This document shows, in pieces, positions 7,680-16,783 of a stretch of 54,870 nucleotides of DNA (the first letter of the stretch is position 1; each line of letters starts with the position of its first letter). The notes beneath the pieces are model-generated. The model was not told the origin of the DNA, searched no databases, and saw only the letters and a list, made by a program, of their open reading frames with translations. The stretch comes from Streptomyces sp. ISL-1 (GTDB lineage: Bacteria; Actinomycetota; Actinomycetes; Streptomycetales; Streptomycetaceae), in NCBI RefSeq assembly GCF_018614585.1, contig NZ_JAGGOI010000066.1, positions 1 through 54,870 on the forward strand, read 5' to 3'. Both the position numbers and the translations under genes were made by a program.

Positions 7680-7706
7680 CTGGCACTCTCACTCAATGAG
7701 TGCTAA
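7680..7706 (-). promoter_or_regulatory. CIRCE-like HrcA operator
   Basis: CTGGCACTC, nine bases, then GAGTGCTAA. The CIRCE consensus is TTAGCACTC-N9-GAGTGCTAA, so the right arm matches in all nine positions and the left in seven, with the exact 9-base spacer. It abuts the ribosome binding site of the FmdB-like gene, the usual place for CIRCE in the leader of groES-type transcripts. HrcA bound here would repress the gene except under heat or misfolding stress. Confidence 0.8.
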
Positions 7707-7736
7707 CGACGGTCCATAGTGACGTATTCCGCTGGA

Positions 7737-9032
7737 TCAGTCCACTGTCACCGGCACTCGGTGACCCATCCCACGCGCCGCGATCCGCCCGGAAGCCCTC
7801 GCGGAGAGCCGCGATCGCAGCGCCACAAGGGTGATCAGGGCCAGCACGGTGCCCACCAGGGGGACCAGGAATCCGGCGCTCGCGCCGTGTTCGTCCGTCA
7901 GTTGTCCGGCCACCGTCACAGCTGCCGCCTGGCCGAGCGCCACCGCGCCCGTCAGCCAGGTGAAGGCCTCGGTACGGGCCGAAGCCGGCACCAGGGATTC
8001 GACCAGGGTGTAGCCGCTGATCAGGGCGGGCGCGATGCACAGGCCGACCAGCAGCCCGAGCCCGGCCAGCAGTGCCACGGAGTGCACCGCCCACAGTGCG
8101 GAGGCCGCCAGCGTCAGCCCGGCGTAGCCGAGCACCATGCGCCGCCGCGGCCCGCTCTTCCAGGCGATCGCGCCGCAGGCGATGCCCGCGAGCATGTTTC
8201 CGGCTGCGAAAACTCCGTACAGCAGACCGTTGACACCGGGGTTGCCGATCTCCTCGGAGAAGGCGGTCAGTGCGACCTGCATTCCGCCGAAGACCGAGCC
8301 GATGCCGAGGAAGGCCGCGGCCAGCACTCGCACCCCCGGAATGGACAGGGCGGAGACGTGCGGCTCGGCGGCTGTCGCCGCTGGCCGGACCGCCGGCTGC
8401 GTACGGCTCTGGGCCGCGAAGAAGAGACCGCCGGCCAGCGTCAGCGCCGCCTCGGCGATCAGTCCCGCCGCCGGGTGCACGCCCGTGCACAGCGCGGTCG
8501 CGAGCACCGGTCCCACCACGAAGGTGAATTCGTCCGTCACGGACTCGAAGGCCGCCGCCGTCGACATCAGTGGCGAGCCTCCTCCAGCGCTCTCGGCCTG
8601 AGAGGTGTTCCGGCCGAGCATGGCGGCCCAGCGGGCCCGCACCATCGGGCCGACCTGCGGTAGAGACGCACCTGTCGGCACGGCTGCCGCGAACAGCGCC
8701 CAAAGGGGCGCGTCCGCCAGCGCGAGCGCCGTCAGGGCGGATACGGAAGCGGCGTGCACCAGCACGCCCGGCAGCAGGACGGCCCGCTGCCCGAACCGGT
8801 CCGCGAGCTTGCCGCTCTGCGGTGCGAACAGCGCCATGGAGACACCGGTGAATGCGGCGACGGCGCCGGCGCTGCCGTAGGAACCGGTGGTGTGCTGGAC
8901 CAGCAGGACGATGCCGATGGTCAGCATCGCGAAGGGCTGGCGTGCCAAGAAGCCGGGGAGCAGGAACGTCCAGGCGCCGGGGGTGCGCAGGAGTTGCCCG
9001 TACCCAGGACGGGTCTCGACCGTGGATGCCAC
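7737..9032 (-). CDS. MFS transporter
   Basis: The 431-residue product is a major facilitator superfamily permease with about twelve hydrophobic segments. The loop between helices 2 and 3 shows SGKLADRFGQRAVLLPG, the family's GxLaDrxGrr motif. The substrate cannot be read from the sequence; actinobacterial relatives of this type are mostly drug-efflux-like. The GTG at 9032 (MASTVETRPGYGQLLRTPG) is chosen for its AAAGG site eight bases upstream; longer in-frame starts at 9089 and 9137 run through repeated palindromic sequence that looks like operator DNA. A 38-bp direct repeat at 9073-9131 may bind its regulator. Confidence 0.9.
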   Translation of the reverse strand: MASTVETRPGYGQLLRTPGAWTFLLPGFLARQPFAMLTIGIVLLVQHTTGSYGSAGAVAAFTGVSMALFAPQSGKLADRFGQRAVLLPGVLVHAASVSALTALALADAPLWALFAAAVPTGASLPQVGPMVRARWAAMLGRNTSQAESAGGGSPLMSTAAAFESVTDEFTFVVGPVLATALCTGVHPAAGLIAEAALTLAGGLFFAAQSRTQPAVRPAATAAEPHVSALSIPGVRVLAAAFLGIGSVFGGMQVALTAFSEEIGNPGVNGLLYGVFAAGNMLAGIACGAIAWKSGPRRRMVLGYAGLTLAASALWAVHSVALLAGLGLLVGLCIAPALISGYTLVESLVPASARTEAFTWLTGAVALGQAAAVTVAGQLTDEHGASAGFLVPLVGTVLALITLVALRSRLSARASGRIAARGMGHRVPVTVD

Positions 9033-9072
9033 GGTCCGTGCCTTTCTGCCGCCTGGTGGCGCTCCCCTGGTG

Positions 9073-9131
9073 CGCGTCGTACTCGTCATACGAATCGCGT
9101 CGTACGAGACGCGTCGTACTCGTGATACGAG
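9073..9131. promoter_or_regulatory. Repeated operator-like sequence upstream of the MFS gene
   Basis: A 21-base element (close to GCGTCGTACTCGTCATACGA) occurs at 9073 and again at 9111, 38 bp apart. A related half-element GCGTCGTACGA lies between. The second copy contains the palindrome CTCGT-GAT-ACGAG. The arrangement upstream of the GTG at 9032 suggests multiple sites for one regulator. The rest of the gap to 9332 shows no gene; a weak hairpin (9296-9318) follows the antiporter gene. Confidence 0.5.
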
Positions 9132-9332
9132 ACGCACGGGAGCCGCCGAGAGCTGTCCTCTTGCGCGGATCTGCGGTAGATACCGGGGCCCACTGCAAGG
9201 GCTCCGCGGCCGCCATACGGTCGCGCCAGCTCTGCGTCAGGCAGAGTTGGTCGATCAGTGTGCCTTCATGCTACAGGCAGATCTCGCAATTGTGCCTGGG
9301 AAATGGGCCACATCCCAGAGGTACGCCTGCGA

Positions 9333-10844
9333 TTAGCCGGATCTTCCTCGGCCGTTTCCGCTTGTCCCCAGCCAGTCGGCCAGCTTTCCGCCTTGTGCCA
9401 CCGCCCGTAGCCGCCGTTCCGCCGCGTCCCGCACCGGATCCGTCGCCACCACAAGCAGCTCGTCGCCCCGCCGCAGGACGGTCGACGGCAGCGGTACGAA
9501 GCTCTTCCCCTCCCGTACGACCAGGGTCACCGCAGAACCCGCGGGCAGCCGCAGCTCCGCGACCTCCACGCCGTGCATCTTCGACTCCTGGGGGACCGAC
9601 ACCGAAAGCAGATGTCCGCGCAGCCGCTCCAGCGGCGCCGACTCGATGCCCAGATCGGCGGCGTCGGCCGACCCGCTGAGGCCCAGCGCTCTCGCCAGCC
9701 AGGGCAGCGTCGGCCCTTGCACCAGGGTGTAGACGACGACCAGGACGAAGACGATGTTGAAGACCCGGCGGCTGCCGTCGATGCCGTAGACCATCGGGAT
9801 CGTGGCGAGAATGATGGGCACGGCGCCGCGCAGCCCCGCCCACGACATCAGCACCTGTTCCTGCCATGGAATCCGGAAGGGCAGCAGGCTGACGAAGACC
9901 TCCAGCGGCCGCGCCACCATGGTGAGCACCAGACCGACCACAATCGCGGGCCAGAAGTCCTTGAGCAGCTCGTGCGGGGTCACCAGCAGGCCGAGCAGTA
10001 CGAACATGCCGATCTGGGCGATCCAGCCGAGGCCTTCGGCGAATCCGCGGTTGGCCGGCGCGTGCGGGAGTCTGGCGTTCCCGAGGATCATCGCGGCGAG
10101 GTAGACCGCGAGGAAGCCGCTGCCGTGCGCCATGGCGCCGGCGGCGTAGGCCACCACCGCGATCGCCATCACAGCGATCGGGTACAGACCCGACGCGGGC
10201 AGCGCGACATGCCGCAGCCCGAAGGCGCCCAGCCAGCCCGTCGCCAGGCCGATGGCCGCGCCGATCGCCAACTCCAGCGCGATCTTCCCGATCAGTACGT
10301 ACCAGTCGTCGATCGGCCCCGCCGTCGAGAAGGCGATCACCAGGATCACCACAGGGGCGTCGTTGAAGCCCGACTCGGCCTCCAGTACACCGGCCACCCG
10401 GGGCGGCAGCGGCACCTTGCGCAGTACGGAGAAGACGGCGGCGGCGTCCGTCGAGGACACGACCGCGCCGATGATGAGCGCCTGCCGCCACTCCAGCCCG
10501 ACCAGATAGTGCGCGCCCGCCGCCGTGATGCCCACGCTCACCGCGATGCCGACGGTCGACAGCATGACCGCCGCGGGCAACGCGGGTTTGATCTCCTTCC
10601 ACTTCGTGCTCAGGCCACCCTCGGCCAGGATCACCACAAGCGCGGCATAGCCGATCACTTGGGTCAGCCTGGCGTCGTCGAATCTGACGTCGAAGATGCC
10701 GTCCTGCCCGATCGCGATCCCGATCCCGAGATACAGCAGCAGGCTGGGGAGCCCACTGCGGGACGAGATGCGCACCGCCGCGACGGCGATGAGCAGAACG
10801 AGCGAGCAGATGAGCAGGAGTTCGTTGAGCTGGTGGACAGTCAG
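9333..10844 (-). CDS. Potassium/proton antiporter, CPA1 type with TrkA-C domain
   Basis: This cation:proton antiporter has about twelve membrane helices (residues 5-390) followed by a cytosolic TrkA-C/RCK-like domain (about 405-490; RRGDELLVVATDPV). Core-domain motifs include VVSSTDAAAVFSVLR and LEAESGFNDAPVVILV, which hold the conserved acidic ion-binding residues. The frame has no ATG/GTG that includes the first helix. A CTG at 10844 preceded by GGGGAAGGA with a 7-base gap restores it (MTVHQLNELLLICSLVLLIAVAAV), so a CTG start is proposed; the first conventional start is GTG 10775. It diverges from the penicillin acylase gene. Confidence 0.85.
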   Translation of the reverse strand: MTVHQLNELLLICSLVLLIAVAAVRISSRSGLPSLLLYLGIGIAIGQDGIFDVRFDDARLTQVIGYAALVVILAEGGLSTKWKEIKPALPAAVMLSTVGIAVSVGITAAGAHYLVGLEWRQALIIGAVVSSTDAAAVFSVLRKVPLPPRVAGVLEAESGFNDAPVVILVIAFSTAGPIDDWYVLIGKIALELAIGAAIGLATGWLGAFGLRHVALPASGLYPIAVMAIAVVAYAAGAMAHGSGFLAVYLAAMILGNARLPHAPANRGFAEGLGWIAQIGMFVLLGLLVTPHELLKDFWPAIVVGLVLTMVARPLEVFVSLLPFRIPWQEQVLMSWAGLRGAVPIILATIPMVYGIDGSRRVFNIVFVLVVVYTLVQGPTLPWLARALGLSGSADAADLGIESAPLERLRGHLLSVSVPQESKMHGVEVAELRLPAGSAVTLVVREGKSFVPLPSTVLRRGDELLVVATDPVRDAAERRLRAVAQGGKLADWLGTSGNGRGRSG

Positions 10845-11064
10845 TGGCCGATCCTTCCCCTCGCGCGTACATGCCGGACCGTTCCTCCGACAGGCGACAC
10901 TTCGTTACCTTACCTAATCTTTAACGTTTCCTTGATGCGGTCGATCATCTGTGCGGGTTGAGGGCCGGGTTGCCGCCTATCGGATACCGCGTCCGGACGG
11001 GTGGAGTGCTGCGCCTACAGTTGCTCCAGCACTCCAGGACCACCCTGCCCCTCGAAGGACAGCG

Positions 11065-13797
11065 ATGCCCGCCAACACAACCGCCTCTTCCCCCAAGAAG
11101 AAGAAGGGGCGACGCGCCCGCCTGCTCGTGATCGTCCTGGTGCTGGCGCTTGTCGCGGGTGTCGGATACGGCACGTACTGGAGCATCAGTACCGTGCGCG
11201 CCTCCTTCCCGCAGACCGCCGGGACGCTCAAACTCGACGGTCTTCGCGGCCAGGTCGACGTCAAGCGCGACAATTACGGCATCCCGCAGATCTACGCGGA
11301 CAGCGACGAAGACCTGTTCCGCGCCCAGGGCTTCGTCCAGGCGCAGGACCGCTTCTGGGAGATGGACGTACGCCGCCATATGACGGCCGGCCGGCTCTCC
11401 GAGATGTTCGGCTCCGAGCAGGTCGAGACGGACGCCTTCCTGCGCACCCTCGGCTGGCGCCGGGTGGCGCAGAAGGAGTTCGACACCAAGCTCACGCCGG
11501 AGACGAAGAAGAACCTCCAGGCCTACGCGGACGGCGTCAACGCCTATCTCAAGGGCCGCGGGGGCAAGGACCTTTCCGTCGAGTACGCCGCCCTGTCGTT
11601 CGCCAACGACTACAAGCCCGAGCAGTGGACGCCGGTCGACTCGGTGGCCTGGCTCAAGGCGATGGCCTGGGACCTGCGCGGCAATATGCAGGAGGAGATA
11701 GACCGCTCGCTGCTGACCAGCAGGCTCACCGAGAAGCAGATCAAGGAGCTGTACCCGTCGTATCCGTACGGGCGCAACAAACCGATCGTCGAGACGGGCG
11801 GAATCAACCGCGCCACCGGGAAGTTCGACCCGGACGCCAAGCCTTCTGACCTCTCCGGCGGCGACGGCGGAGTGAACAGCCCGGCAGGCGCCGCCCAGGG
11901 ACTGAACTCCCAGCTGGCCGCGCTGTCGAAGACCCTGGACACGATCCCGGCGCTGCTCGGCCCCAGCGGCAGCGGCATCGGCTCCAACTCCTGGGTCGTC
12001 TCCGGCAACTACACGACGACCGGCAAGCCAATGCTGGCCAACGACCCGCATCTCGCGCCGGCGCTGCCCTCCCTCTGGTACCAGATGGGGCTGCACTGCC
12101 GTACGGTCTCGGCCTCCTGCCAGTACGACACCGCCGGCTACACCTTCTCCGGTACGCCCGGCGTGATAATCGGTCACAACCAGGACATCGCCTGGGGCTT
12201 CACCAACCTCGGCGCGGACGTCACCGACCTCTACCTGGAAAAGCTCGCCGGCGACAGCTACCAGGTGGGCAACCAGGAGACGAAGCTGGCCATCCGCAAG
12301 GAGGTCATCAAGATCGCGGGCGGCGGCTCCAAGACGATCACGGTCCGCTCCACCGGTCACGGCCCGCTGGTCTCCGACCGCAGCAACGAGCTGGAGAAGG
12401 TCGGCCAGAAAGCCCCGGTCTCCAACGCCGCACCGGACCGTGGAGCCGGTTACGCCGTGGCCCTCCAGTGGACCGCCCTGGAGCCCGGCAAGACGATGGA
12501 CGCGGTCTTCGAGCTCAACCGCGCCAAGGACTTCAAGACCTTCCGCGCGGCCGCCAAGAACTTCGAGGTTCCCTCGCAGAACCTCGTCTACGCCGACTCC
12601 AAGAACAACATCGGCTACCAGGCCCCCGGCAGGATCCCGGTCCGCGCCCAGGGCGACGGCACCATGCCCGCTCCCGGCTGGGACCCGAAGTACAAGTGGA
12701 AGGGCGTCATCCCCTTCGATGAGCTGCCCTACGAGTACAACCCCGAGCGCGGCTATGTCGTCACCGCCAACCAGGCGGTCGTCGACGCGGAGAAGTACCC
12801 GTATCTGATCACCAAGGACTACGGCTACGGCGTCCGCAGTCAGCGGATCAACGACCTCATCGAGTCGAAGGTCCAGGGCGGCGGCAAGATCTCGACCGAA
12901 GACATGCGCACCATGCAGATGGACAACAGCAGCGAGATCGCCAAGCTGCTCACCCCGTATCTGCTGAAGATCGACGTCTCGGACGGCCATGTCCGCGAGG
13001 CGCAGAAGCTGCTGGAGGGCTGGGACTACACCCAGGAGCAGGACTCCGGGGCCGCCGCGTACTTCAACGGGGTCTGGCGCAATGTCCTCAAGCTCGCCTT
13101 CGGCAACAAGCTGCCCAAGGAGCTGCGGGTCGAGGGCGAGTGCCTCAACGTCCGCCCGGCAGACAGCTCGGCCCCGGACGACGAGCTGAGCGAGCCGGTG
13201 CGCGAGTGCGGCCAGCGGGACACGGCTTCGGCGCAGCCGGACGGCGGCGACCGCTGGTACGAGCTCGTGCGCAGGATCCTCAAGGACGAGAACAACGAGT
13301 GGTGGAAGTCGCCGGCCAGCCGTACCGACTCGGCCACCACCACGCGTGATCAGCTGCTAGCGCGGGCCATGGAGGACGCTCGCTGGGAGCTGACGGCCAA
13401 GCTCGGCAAGGATGCCTCCCGCTGGAGCTGGGGCCGGCTGCACCAGCTGACGCTGAAGAACCAGACGCTCGGCACCGAGGGTCCCGGCTTCCTGCAGTTC
13501 GTGCTCAACCGCGGACCGTGGAATCTGGGCGGCGGCGAGGCCGCGGTCAACGCCACCGGCTGGAACGCCGCGGGCGGCTACGGAGTCGTCTGGGTGCCGT
13601 CGATGCGGATGGTCGTCAACGTCGGCGACTGGGACAAGTCCCGCTGGATCAACCTGACCGGTGCGTCGGGGCACGCGTACAACGCGCACTACACCGACCA
13701 GACGGACAAGTGGGCGGACGGCGAGCTCCTCGACTGGGCCTACAGCTCGCAGGCCGTGTCCCAGAAGACTGCCGACACCCTCAAGCTCACCCCGTAG
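11065..13797 (+). CDS. Penicillin acylase family protein (Ntn hydrolase)
   Basis: The 910-residue protein has a Lys/Arg-rich N-terminus and a single membrane anchor (residues about 14-36), so the enzyme is probably attached to the outer face of the membrane. The alpha-subunit part contains NYGIPQIYADSDEDLFRAQGF. The autocleavage site is expected before Ser307 in GSNSWVVSG, the N-terminal nucleophile of the beta subunit, followed by the family's MLANDPHL. Relatives hydrolyse beta-lactams, acyl-homoserine lactones or other amides; the true substrate is unknown. ATG 11065 has an AAGGA site. Its stop overlaps the convergent 5-formyl-THF cyclo-ligase gene by 11 bp. Confidence 0.93.
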   Translation: MPANTTASSPKKKKGRRARLLVIVLVLALVAGVGYGTYWSISTVRASFPQTAGTLKLDGLRGQVDVKRDNYGIPQIYADSDEDLFRAQGFVQAQDRFWEMDVRRHMTAGRLSEMFGSEQVETDAFLRTLGWRRVAQKEFDTKLTPETKKNLQAYADGVNAYLKGRGGKDLSVEYAALSFANDYKPEQWTPVDSVAWLKAMAWDLRGNMQEEIDRSLLTSRLTEKQIKELYPSYPYGRNKPIVETGGINRATGKFDPDAKPSDLSGGDGGVNSPAGAAQGLNSQLAALSKTLDTIPALLGPSGSGIGSNSWVVSGNYTTTGKPMLANDPHLAPALPSLWYQMGLHCRTVSASCQYDTAGYTFSGTPGVIIGHNQDIAWGFTNLGADVTDLYLEKLAGDSYQVGNQETKLAIRKEVIKIAGGGSKTITVRSTGHGPLVSDRSNELEKVGQKAPVSNAAPDRGAGYAVALQWTALEPGKTMDAVFELNRAKDFKTFRAAAKNFEVPSQNLVYADSKNNIGYQAPGRIPVRAQGDGTMPAPGWDPKYKWKGVIPFDELPYEYNPERGYVVTANQAVVDAEKYPYLITKDYGYGVRSQRINDLIESKVQGGGKISTEDMRTMQMDNSSEIAKLLTPYLLKIDVSDGHVREAQKLLEGWDYTQEQDSGAAAYFNGVWRNVLKLAFGNKLPKELRVEGECLNVRPADSSAPDDELSEPVRECGQRDTASAQPDGGDRWYELVRRILKDENNEWWKSPASRTDSATTTRDQLLARAMEDARWELTAKLGKDASRWSWGRLHQLTLKNQTLGTEGPGFLQFVLNRGPWNLGGGEAAVNATGWNAAGGYGVVWVPSMRMVVNVGDWDKSRWINLTGASGHAYNAHYTDQTDKWADGELLDWAYSSQAVSQKTADTLKLTP

Positions 13798-14407
13798 AGT
13801 CCTTCGAGTCCGTCGGGCCTGTGAAGCGCCTGACGGCCTCGGGGGTCACCACCGCGTCCACGGGGTGGTCGTGCGGTTCGCTCGGGACCCGCGCGACCAC
13901 CTCGTTCGCGTACAGCAGCACCACCAGCGCCGGGTCGGCGCCGGCCCCCGAGAGGCGGGCGAGGACCCGGTCGTACGACCCGCCGCCGCGGCCGAGCCGC
14001 ATACCGCGGGTGTCCACGGCGAGCCCCGGAAGGAGCACGGCATCCGCATCCAGCACGGCGCCCACGCCGAGCCGCGCGCCGTCCGGCTCCAGCAGTCCAC
14101 GCCCCGCGCGCACCAGATGTTCCGCGCCCTCGTACACTCCCCAGTCCAAGTCGTTGTCCGCCAGCAGGACCGGCAGCAGGACGCGTACGCCCCGCGCGCG
14201 CAGCGCGTCGAGCAGCTCGCGGGTGCCGGGTTCGTGCCCGACGGAGACGTATGCGGCAACCGTGCCCGCTTCCGCCAATTCCGGAAGATCAACTGCCAGT
14301 CGGGCGAGAACCTCGGCGGCCCGCTGGACGTCCTCGGGCGGCAGTAGGCTCCGGGCGTTGAGGAGTTCGCGTCGAACCGCACTCTTTCCGGACAAGTCAC
14401 CGCTCAT
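13787..14407 (-). CDS. 5-formyltetrahydrofolate cyclo-ligase
   Basis: The enzyme converts 5-formyl-THF to 5,10-methenyl-THF with ATP, returning a folate store to one-carbon metabolism. The 206-residue protein shows the family's N-terminal KSAVRRELLNAR, the central LLPVLLADNDLDWGVY, and the ATP/folate-binding block RLGRGGGSYDRVLARL. The length is typical. The ATG at 14407 starts MSGDLSGKSA. It is divergent from galU, sharing a 94-bp intergenic region with it, and its 3' end overlaps the convergent penicillin acylase stop by 11 bp. Confidence 0.92.
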   Translation of the reverse strand: MSGDLSGKSAVRRELLNARSLLPPEDVQRAAEVLARLAVDLPELAEAGTVAAYVSVGHEPGTRELLDALRARGVRVLLPVLLADNDLDWGVYEGAEHLVRAGRGLLEPDGARLGVGAVLDADAVLLPGLAVDTRGMRLGRGGGSYDRVLARLSGAGADPALVVLLYANEVVARVPSEPHDHPVDAVVTPEAVRRFTGPTDSKDSTG

Positions 14408-14501
14408 TACCCGTTCACAAACCTCTCGTACATGTCTTTATGAGCCGGAAGTTAACCGGAGGCTCATCTTCGGCCCATACTCGACGGATATGGTGCTGCG
14501 C

Positions 14502-15404
14502 ATGACTCAGTCGCACCCCAGGATCAGCAAGGCTGTCATCCCCGCCGCAGGCCTCGGAACCCGGTTCCTGCCTGCCACGAAAGCCACTCCCAAAGAGATG
14601 CTGCCTGTCGTCGACAAGCCCGCGATCCAGTACGTCGTCGAGGAAGCGGTCGCGGCCGGTCTCTCCGACGTGCTCGTGATCACGGGCCGCAACAAACGGC
14701 CGCTCGAGGATCACTTCGACCGGAATTACGAGCTGGAAGAGACGCTCACCCGCAAGGGCGACGCCCGCCGGCTCGCGAAGGTCCAGGAGTCGAGCGACCT
14801 CGCCACCATGCATTACGTCCGCCAGGGCGATCCGCGCGGCCTCGGTCACGCCGTGCTCTGCGCCGCCCCGCACGTCGGCGACCAGCCTTTCGCGGTCCTC
14901 CTCGGCGATGACCTGATCGACCCGCGCGATCCGCTGCTGGCCAGGATGGTCGAGATCCAGGAGCGGGAGGGCGGCAGCGTGATCGCGCTGATGGAGGTCG
15001 ACCCCGCCCAGATCCATCTGTACGGCTGCGCGGCGGTCGAGACCACCGGCGAGTCCGATGTCGTCAAGGTGACCAACCTGGTCGAGAAGCCCGACCCGTC
15101 AGAGGCCCCCAGCAACCTCGCCATCATCGGCCGCTATGTCCTTGACCCTGCCGTCTTCGACATACTTCGTGAAACTGAGCCGGGGCGGGGCAACGAGATC
15201 CAGCTCACCGACGCACTCGAGAAACTCGCCGAGGACGAGAAGGTGGGCGGACCGGTGCACGGGGTGATTTTCAAGGGCCGCCGTTACGACACCGGCGATC
15301 GTGGGGACTATCTGCGGGCGATTGTCAGACTCGCGTGCGAACGTGAAGACCTGGGCCCGGAGTTCCGGACCTGGCTTCGCAGTTATGTGACCGAGGAGAT
15401 GTAA
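14502..15404 (+). CDS. galU: UTP-glucose-1-phosphate uridylyltransferase
   Basis: GalU makes UDP-glucose from UTP and glucose-1-phosphate for cell-wall and storage glycans. The 300-residue protein carries the nucleotidyltransferase signature GLGTRFLPATKATPKEMLP near residue 20, VVDKPAIQYVVEEAV, and the sugar-phosphate region GRYVLDPAVFDIL. The open frame extends far upstream but only because of GC content. ATG 14502 (MTQSHPRISKAVIP) is the usual start; ATG 14490 would add four residues. There is no clear ribosome binding site at either. It heads a cluster with glp, moaC, mogA, rimJ-like and glpR genes. Confidence 0.95.
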   Translation: MTQSHPRISKAVIPAAGLGTRFLPATKATPKEMLPVVDKPAIQYVVEEAVAAGLSDVLVITGRNKRPLEDHFDRNYELEETLTRKGDARRLAKVQESSDLATMHYVRQGDPRGLGHAVLCAAPHVGDQPFAVLLGDDLIDPRDPLLARMVEIQEREGGSVIALMEVDPAQIHLYGCAAVETTGESDVVKVTNLVEKPDPSEAPSNLAIIGRYVLDPAVFDILRETEPGRGNEIQLTDALEKLAEDEKVGGPVHGVIFKGRRYDTGDRGDYLRAIVRLACEREDLGPEFRTWLRSYVTEEM

Positions 15405-15408
15405 CACC

Positions 15409-16710
15409 GTGAGCAGCTCGATCTGGTCGGTGGACGACCACCTGGAGGACATCCTCGGCGCTATCCGCCCGCTGGACCCGATCGAGCTGCAGTTGCCCGA
15501 CGCCCAGGGCTGCGTCCTGGTCGAGGACGTCATCGTGGCGGTCGCGCTGCCGCCCTTCGACAACAGCTCCATGGACGGGTACGCGGTCCGCACAGCGGAT
15601 GTCGAGGGCGCGAGTGAGGAGTTTCCCGCCGTCCTCACGGTGATCGGCGATGTGGCGGCCGGCGGCGGCGAGCTGCCCCACGTCGGACCCGGCCAGGCCG
15701 CCCGCATCATGACCGGCGCCCCGCTGCCGCCCGGCGCGGAGGCGGTCGTCCCTGTCGAGTGGACCGACGGCGGCACGGGCGGCGGAGCCGCCACCACGAT
15801 GCGCCCGGCCGGCGAGGCCCCGGAGGGCGCGAGCGGCGAGGTCCGCGTCCACCGGCCGGCCAAGGCGCGCGCCTATGTGCGCGCCCGCGGCAGCGACGTC
15901 CAGGCGGGTGACCTGGCGCTGGAGGCCGGCACCGTCCTCGGCCCGCCGCAGATCGGCCTGCTCGCCGCGATCGGCCGCGGCACCGTGCGCGTCCGCCCCC
16001 GTCCGCGCGTAGTGGTGCTCTCCACCGGCAGCGAACTGGTACAGCCCGGCGAGGAGTTGGGCCTGGGCCAGATCTACGACTCGAACAGCTTCGCGCTGTG
16101 TGCCGCCGCCCGCGACGCGGGCGCCATCTCCTACCGGGTGGGCGCGGTCACCGACGACGCGGAGGAGCTGCGCGCCACCATCGAGGACCAGCTGATCCGC
16201 GCCGATCTCCTGGTCACGACGGGCGGCGTGAGCGTCGGCGCGTACGACGTCGTCAAGGAGGCCCTCGCCTCGGTGGGTGACGCCGACGTACCGGGCAGCG
16301 GGATCGACTTCCGCAAGCTCGCCATGCAGCCGGGCAAGCCGCAGGGCTTCGGCTCGATCGGCCCGGAGCACACCCCGCTGCTGGCGCTGCCGGGCAATCC
16401 GGTCTCTTCGTACGTCTCCTTCGAGCTGTTCGTACGTCCCGCGATCCGGGCCCTGATGGGGCTCAGGGACGTGCATCGTCCCAAAGCGCGCGCCCTGCTC
16501 AAGGCCGACAAGCCGCTGTCGTCGCCCGCGGGCAAGCGGCAGTTCCTGCGGGGTGCGTACGACCCCGAGTCGGGCACCGTCTCGCCGGTCGGCGGCTCCA
16601 GCTCCCATCTGATCGCGGCCCTCGCCCATGCCGACTGCCTGATCGTCGTCCCGGAGCCCTACACCTCGGTCGAGCCGGGAGCGGAGGTGGAAGTGGTCCT
16701 CCTCGGCTGA
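15409..16710 (+). CDS. glp: Gephyrin-like molybdotransferase Glp (MoeA family)
   Basis: MoeA-family proteins insert molybdate into adenylylated molybdopterin. The 433-residue protein has the expected blocks PPFDNSSMDGYAVR, IMTGAPLPPGAEAVVPVE, the MoCF-domain TTGGVSVGAYDVVKEAL and LALPGNPVSSYVSFELF. In Corynebacterium the paralogue Glp, encoded next to galU, rimJ and glpR, has moonlighted into cell division as a partner of FtsZ and the membrane receptor GlpR. The same neighbours here (galU upstream, GlpR/SepX downstream) argue that this is Glp. The GTG start at 15409 lies 4 bp after galU, with its GAGGAG site inside the galU end. Whether it also makes cofactor cannot be told from the sequence. 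Confidence 0.92.
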   Translation: MSSSIWSVDDHLEDILGAIRPLDPIELQLPDAQGCVLVEDVIVAVALPPFDNSSMDGYAVRTADVEGASEEFPAVLTVIGDVAAGGGELPHVGPGQAARIMTGAPLPPGAEAVVPVEWTDGGTGGGAATTMRPAGEAPEGASGEVRVHRPAKARAYVRARGSDVQAGDLALEAGTVLGPPQIGLLAAIGRGTVRVRPRPRVVVLSTGSELVQPGEELGLGQIYDSNSFALCAAARDAGAISYRVGAVTDDAEELRATIEDQLIRADLLVTTGGVSVGAYDVVKEALASVGDADVPGSGIDFRKLAMQPGKPQGFGSIGPEHTPLLALPGNPVSSYVSFELFVRPAIRALMGLRDVHRPKARALLKADKPLSSPAGKRQFLRGAYDPESGTVSPVGGSSSHLIAALAHADCLIVVPEPYTSVEPGAEVEVVLLG

Positions 16711-16783
16711 CCTGCTTACGGTGGCGGTACCGTGTCTGCCCACACAGGCCCTGAGCGGCCGGGACCGGGAGCGCCACAGCAAA

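Noticed and set aside
9270..9320. Possible Lrp/AsnC-like site around TCGCAATTGTGCC
   Set aside because: No Lrp-type gene is adjacent and the palindrome is short and imperfect.
10898..10920. Possible iron box (DmdR/IdeR-type TTAGGTAAGG) in the divergent antiporter/acylase region
   Set aside because: Only one half-site matches the 19-bp palindromic consensus, and neither neighbour is an iron gene.
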